DNA of 64,000 nt from Byssochlamys sp. IMV 00236 (Eukaryota; Ascomycota; Eurotiomycetes; Eurotiales; Thermoascaceae), in contig MSJH02000546.1 in assembly GCA_001931875.2 (NCBI GenBank), positions 434,001 to 498,000 of the forward strand. The letters run 5' to 3'. The notes beneath the pieces were generated by a model that saw only the letters and a list, made by a program, of their open reading frames with translations, made no database searches and was not told the origin of the DNA. This document shows positions 58,815 to 64,000 of this stretch, piece by piece. Position numbers and translations under genes: made by a program. Each line of letters starts with the position of its first letter. The first letter of the stretch is position 1.

Positions 58815-59793
58815 AGGGCGTTTAATTGGTAATGAAGGCGCATAATAACTATATCCGGTATAGAGAATTTCACGTCAGCATGTATAACATCTTATTAAAT
58901 ATAGATTATAATAATAATGATGATACCCTTCTCCTTCACAATTCTTTTACTGTGAAAATAAGATCTATCTTAGATGTTACTTAATAAAAAATAAAAAAAA
59001 GCTATGTACAATCTTTAGATGAGGGCACATGTGGCTAGTAGAACATTTCGCGTGAAGTAGGAGGCGACAGTTAATAGAGATCACTCGAAATACTATTATT
59101 ACCATCTCGCCCAGAGCGCCAACAAAAAAAAGGCGGACAACATTACGTATTGCTCCCACTTCTGCTTTTCTTCATTTTCATTTTCATTTTCATGTTTTTG
59201 CTGCCTGATCAATCACTATCTTGCGGTTACTAGAACTCAAGACTTAATGCACCACCACCAAAAGCTGAAATCCCGACTAACTAGTTGAATATTTATATAC
59301 TGCAATACACCAATCTCAGTCCTTTCTGTCATCTCTTTCTAACTATTCCCCATCACTAATCATATAACACACGCTTCGCCTAAAAACACCACAGAAACAA
59401 CACATACTACATAGTTACATGCATCAAACCAAACCAAACCAAGCCAAGCTTATGCGTCATGCCAAGAAAAGAACCCGCATGATGCATAATGCACGACCGA
59501 CCGGACATAACCAATACCAGTACTGTCTTGAATCTTGATAGGAATGAACTTTTGACACAACATGATTTATCAAACGACCCCTCCTTTCCCCACTCACTCA
59601 CTCACTTCCTACCAGCACAATCAGTGATGATGGAAGGATATCATGAGACTCCAGCTCCTCATTCACGGGGGGAATTTGTCAGGCTGCATGCATCCTGCAT
59701 GCATGTAGGAGCATAACAGGAGATATCTCGGAGCCCCAGCAGCTGAGGTGAACCACATAACAATGTTGAAGTACCTTTGCGGATTAATCATTT

Positions 59794-59808
59794 GGGGGGG
59801 GAGGGGGG
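59794..59808. repeat. G-rich run
   Basis: Eight G, one A, six G. It could form a G-quadruplex with nearby G runs, or may simply be a homopolymer tract. Confidence 0.8.
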
Positions 59809-60531
59809 CTTGTCATGTTTTCTGGAACTAACTAAATACATATTCTCGAGGATAATAAGGAAGGTGGGTTAGGGCGACTAAGCCGGTTGGGTTTATTTAT
59901 TCCGTATAACTCTCCGTAGGATTTATTAATCTCCGTGATGGGTTTCGGAATTACCTAGAGTAAGTATGGAGCTTTTCCAAGCTCCGGTTCTAGTACATAC
60001 ATAGCCTCATTAGTTAGTTATCCCTTGCTAAGGCTTGGTAGTGTATGTAGTTACGTATCCTGAGTCATGGAATACAGCTGCGGAGAAAGACTAAGTGAGC
60101 GGTAAGTACCGGTCTAGGGATCAGTTAGATCACTACGATACGAAAGAGAACAAAGGAAAAAGACAAAGACAAAGAAAGGGGGAGGCTGAGGAAGGAGGAG
60201 AGTAGGAAAATTTGTCGTGACCCCTCCAGTTCCTCGCCAACCAAACCCAAGTCCGTGTTCTCGGTAAGTACCTAGGTACCAAACCACAAAAGTCAGAAAG
60301 AACCAAGAAGGAAAGTTCTCCCAGAGACTCAGGAGAGGGGGGCGTTGGGGTTTCTCCTCCCTCCCTTCTTCCGTCGGAATCTCTCCACTCCCCTTCCCGA
60401 ACAATGTTCCAGGAGAAATAAGAGGGGATCCAGAATGACAAAAAGCCCCGAGTTGACTAAAGACCCGAGAACCTGAAAGTCGGATCCGAAGCACGTGGGT
60501 TTGTGTGAGATAGGTCACAAAGAACATCACA

Positions 60532-60549
60532 TAACTACCTAGGTAGTTA
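60532..60549. repeat. 18-base palindrome with CCTAGG centre
   Basis: TAACTACCTAGGTAGTTA is self-complementary throughout. A related 12-base palindrome, GTACCTAGGTAC, lies at 60268-60279, and TACCTA/TAGGTA words recur across the spacers of this window. Confidence 0.7.
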
Positions 60550-62648
60550 ACACACAGCTTACAAGAAGGGTGATTTACGCCGACGTCAGCCTCCAAAAAA
60601 ATGGCCCCCAACAAAGAGTTACTTTTTTTTTTGTTGATTCCAGTATTTGTATTTGGAACCCAAACAATGAAAACACCATGGCGCTTACAGGATGCGCTAA
60701 ACCAACTCTACTCTGAGGTAAATTATTAAAGAGCTATAGTAAGTAAGTACGTATCCTTCCAGATTTTATGTCTTTTACATCTTACTCAAGTGGAGACGGG
60801 GATGGGCTCCGAGATGGGAGATGCGCCGCGATCTAAGCTAGTTGCATACCTAATCCCCTCTGCGGTCCCTCTTTTCTAGTCGTCTATCCTTTCTCTCTAG
60901 TTAGCACAAAGGTACCTAACCTAACCTATTATTTAGTTCGATCCGAGGAGATGATATCCAAGGCAGCGTGACGCAACGCTGATCAGCTAATGCTGGCCCC
61001 AAGTGGGGACGCGGTGGCTTGAGTATTTGAGATTCTGGAAGACCAATACGGGGAGACTAAAACGTTCTGGTATTTTGGTTCGGGACAGATTCGTGCGTTG
61101 GTGGGAAAAAGTTGTCTGGGGGTTGTATGCAGGTGCTGATTCGTAGAAATAAATTGTAATTGCCATTGTTGTTCTTTTGTTTCTCTTCGGGGGGCGGATC
61201 TCGATGGTTTTGAAGACTAGTTCGATCGTGTACTTAGAATATGGTACTTACTGTCCGGGACTGCCCCGACTCCGTGGCACAGGAATCAATAGTCGAACGT
61301 CGCCAAGGGATATTTTCTTCCCTTTCTGTAGGATCGTGCGAAGAATAGAGAGCTGTCAAAAAAGAAAAAAAGGAAAAAAGGAAAAAAAAGACAGGTGGCA
61401 GTAAACTGACAGTCTTCGGAAGAGGAAGATCAACAAGGAGATCTCAGATCGGATCTGGCATCCACCAACAACAATGCCCCGTATGAGAACTCAACTCGCA
61501 CTCCTCCACATTGGCACTGGAGACTCGAGAGTCTCTCTCTCTCTCTCTGCTCGCCCGGCCCGCCGGACCGACACTATGTGCGCGGCTGAAAGGGTATAGG
61601 CGGCTTTCTCTTACTACCCGGTACTTATGGTGCGTCTCTATACGTAGGATGAAAATCCCTCGTACATCTATCTACCCTGTCGGCGCATGGGACCCAGTGG
61701 TGGAGCATGTTGAGACGTGGACCCCATCGCGGAACAAGCAGGAATTGCTGTCGGCTCCAGAGTCTCCAGGATGAGATCGAAATATCGCGGATGTTCCATG
61801 TGGAGGAGGAGGAGATGGAGTTTGGATTGTTGGGCGTCAATCTAGGGATAGCGCAGGATGAAAAAGCGAGAGAACAATAAGACATCGGTGGGGTCTCCCG
61901 AGCGCGAGATCTCCACCCGCGACTCCTCCGGTCGCTATCTGATCAACGAAGGAGCTGAAAGGGAGATCAGCTCGTTGTTGAGAGCGCGTCTGGCGACTAT
62001 TATTACCGCCTCACCGCGAGGAACAGGTGTTCTAGCAGGGTGGAGAATGGATCGGGATGGCCGCGGGTTAGTGTTGTTAGTGGAAGGATGAAAGACCCAA
62101 TGAAGCTTGTCATTTGCTGCAGAGTATTCCAAATTCTAATCTAGAGCACAATCACATTATTCAAAACAACGACGCCACGATTTTGAGTCGTCGGAGATGC
62201 GCCCCAGTGCGGATAAATTTGTCATGGACCCAATCTTAAAATCCTGAACGCCGCCACAGTGATAACCGATAAGAGATAAGACAAGAGAGAGTGATCGTCG
62301 TGACGCTTGCCAACAAACAGGTAAATGGTCTGGAAAGAAAACAGAAAAGAGAAGCCAAAAAAACAAAAACAAAAAGGAAACCGCTAATGTTAACGAGTGC
62401 GAGAGCGCCGAACGCGAAATCCTGATCTCTAAAATTTGCTGGATGAAAATGCCGCCCTTCGTAGAATGTGTTCGTTCCGGTTTCGTCGTCATCAATCTTT
62501 TGGATGAAAGTCTTGCATGATCGCTCAATTGCAAACAGGCAGAGGAAGTACCACCAAAACGCCTGAAAAGACATGTTGCGGATTAAATATGGAGTAGTGG
62601 AGATGGACCAGCCGTCGAAAAGGAAGTTGTGCTGCAGATGCCGGAAGT

Positions 62649-63525
62649 CTATGCAGAAAGCAGGCCATACAGGGTTTCTGTAAACGCCACTTCATCAATA
62701 ACTGTACCGAAGCTTTAGTGATGTTAGCCATGAACACTACAGTGGGATCCATCGAAGGGCTCCTTACCCGAAGCATCGTCCTTGTTCCAACAAGGCATCG
62801 CAGAGGAGGTTAAACCGATCGGGGGTAATGTTGGAGAAGCCAGGATGCCTCTTGACACGGTGCCATGCCTGCACGGGAGTCAGCTCCCCGTCCAATTGGG
62901 GAGCCGCTGAGGGTTCAAGTAGTCGCTCAAGTTCGCCAGCAGGGATCTGCCATGACGAGTTGTTTTCTAGGTTGCGTGGCGCGTAGGCAAGGAGAGAAGC
63001 TTGTACGGTCAACGTGTGGCCTGACGGGCCATGGGAGTGGTTACGGCGGATATGGCGCAGGCATGGTTTCTCGAGACTGCGACGAGGTCAGTGTTTGAGT
63101 AAAAAAAAATATGGCATCAGGAAAGCGTACCGAAGGACGAACTCAATCCCCGCTTGCGTGCTATCCAGTCCATAGGGATGGGGCTCGTGTGGCTGCGGCC
63201 GGCAGGATGGGCGCGCAGATTTGCGGTCATGAGAGCAACCCTTTCGGGAGGTCTTGTGCGAAGAGATCGAGAGTTGATCAATGTCCAGGGTCGACTCCGA
63301 GACACTTGGGGTTGGGTATCGTGCAAAGCCGTAATAGGGATGATATCGTGGGTCAGGAAAGTCCGACATATCGACCTGCAAGCGCTGGTCACGGCCAGCC
63401 CCCACCACCGAGACTGTAGCAAGACAGCTCCTGGGGAATTGCTTAGCCGGGAGCGGATGTCCGTTGGTAATCATGATTTCCTTAAGAATGCCGTCTTCGA
63501 CGCGAGCTTCAATGAGTTCACGCAT
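62649..63525 (-). CDS. conserved fungal protein of unknown function
   Basis: Three exons, 63131-63525, 62768-63076 and 62649-62712, encode 255 residues. The start MRELIEARVEDGILKEIMIT has an AAAATG context. A conserved-looking middle (YHPYYGFARYPTPSVSEST) leads through a basic, histidine-rich stretch to FVLRLEKPCLRHIRRNHSHG at the first splice. The C-terminal part has SSWQIPAGELERLLEPSAA, GELTPVQAWHRVKRHPGF and FNLLCDALLEQGRCFG, then GTVIDEVAFTE after the last splice. The block of W-x-I-P, V-Q-A-W and C-x-G-x-G-x-VID resembles the C-terminal region of a widespread family of uncharacterised fungal proteins, some carrying a bZIP domain. No bZIP is visible here. The ACTAAAG acceptor was preferred to a nearby CAG because it preserves VIDE. 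Function is not known. Confidence 0.7.
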
Positions 63526-64000
63526 TTTGAATGAATCGAATGGAATTGGTGTGTTGTCTTTGAATGAGACCAGGTGCGCGCTTCCTCGAGAGGTCTTATA
63601 TCTTTTCTCTGGGTTGCCAACGATTGCTAGCGGCGGCCGTTAGTCTGAAAGGGCCAAGATGAGAGGTTCACTGTTGAACAAAGAAGAACATACCCTAAGT
63701 AGATCTGATCTGATCCGGTGGTAGTGATGTCGATCTCGAGAGACAGGCTGGTGTTGTTGAAGAATCATGATCGAGCTCTCTGATGGCGATTGCAGTGATT
63801 ATGTATTTCGCAGGGATCACGCGATGGGTTTCAATTGACAAATATGCGAAGTAGTTTAAGCGTGGGGAATGGAAACATGTGTGGAGCGAGCGAAAGGTAT
63901 CGCGGCGCGGACGATTCCAAATCACAGCTTTACCACAACTGCGGGGACAACCGCGCAGCAGCACAGCAGAACCTTATCTGACCAGCTGGAATGTATGGAA
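63526..64000. other. upstream region of the last gene
   Basis: 475 bases of 5' leader and promoter for the minus-strand gene ending the window. No other gene was recognised. Confidence 0.45.

Larger units (their letters stand above)
58815..62648. other. 3.8 kb non-coding region
   Basis: No gene was recognised. It contains a TTTTCA tandem run at 59172-59192, a G8AG6 run at 59794-59808, palindromes GTACCTAGGTAC at 60268-60279 and a longer one at 60532-60549, and a CT run near 61531-61549. Frames in 60114-60614 are low-complexity shadows of purine-rich DNA. Confidence 0.5.

Noticed and set aside
60114..60614. 166-codon minus-strand frame
   Set aside because: It reads purine-rich DNA as proline- and phenylalanine-rich protein without domain, start context or splice partners.
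1..64000. tRNA genes, rRNA, CRISPR arrays and intact transposons
   Set aside because: No T-loop with matching acceptor stem, no regular spacer-repeat array and no transposase or reverse-transcriptase frame was seen on either strand by eye.

Overview
This window is nuclear DNA from a filamentous ascomycete, most likely a member of the Eurotiales close to Aspergillus or Penicillium. The evidence is short GT-AG introns of about 50-130 bases in almost every gene, fungus-specific families (Zn2Cys6 regulators, PF20684-type seven-helix proteins, APH-fold kinases, 14-helix MFS pumps), and AT-rich spacers rich in TACCTAGGTA-type words. No tRNA, rRNA, intact transposon or CRISPR array was recognised. 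Exon boundaries were read by eye from splice signals and reading-frame continuity. Every multi-exon model given coordinates sums to a multiple of three.

Layout. 1-8 kb: an SRPK-like kinase, an APH-fold phosphotransferase and a divergent APC-family permease. 8.5-19.4 kb: a dense housekeeping block holding an Atg37-like acyl-CoA-binding membrane protein, the complex I 20.8 kDa subunit, an FG nucleoporin (Nup57/Nup54), Tom5, the elongation factor Iws1/Spn1 and a HIG1-domain Rcf2-like factor. Three of these serve mitochondria. 19.4-30.2 kb: a sparse accessory stretch with a secreted cysteine-rich proprotein, a WD40 gene with a frameshifted 5' end, an F-box-like gene, a small PD-(D/E)XK-like protein and a decayed second copy of the WD40 5' end. 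30.2-40.9 kb: a PTR2-type peptide transporter, a THEM6-like thioesterase, an unrecognised four-exon gene, a cyclase-family protein and a rhodopsin-like membrane protein.

40.9-46.5 kb is a 5.6 kb stretch without a convincing gene, containing a 57-base assembly gap. It borders a Zn2Cys6 regulator whose six exons fit together in one frame except for a single TGA. 49-51.9 kb: SEY1, the ER-fusion GTPase. 53.1-58.8 kb: a Zn2Cys6 regulator divergent from an MFS pump, with a 24-base inverted repeat in the shared promoter. 58.8-62.6 kb: long non-coding DNA. The window ends with a three-exon conserved fungal gene of unknown function.

The observations most worth following are the regulator/pump pair and its inverted repeat, the two gene-disrupting lesions (WD40 frameshift and regulator nonsense codon), the Kex2-type secreted proprotein and the small nuclease-like protein.
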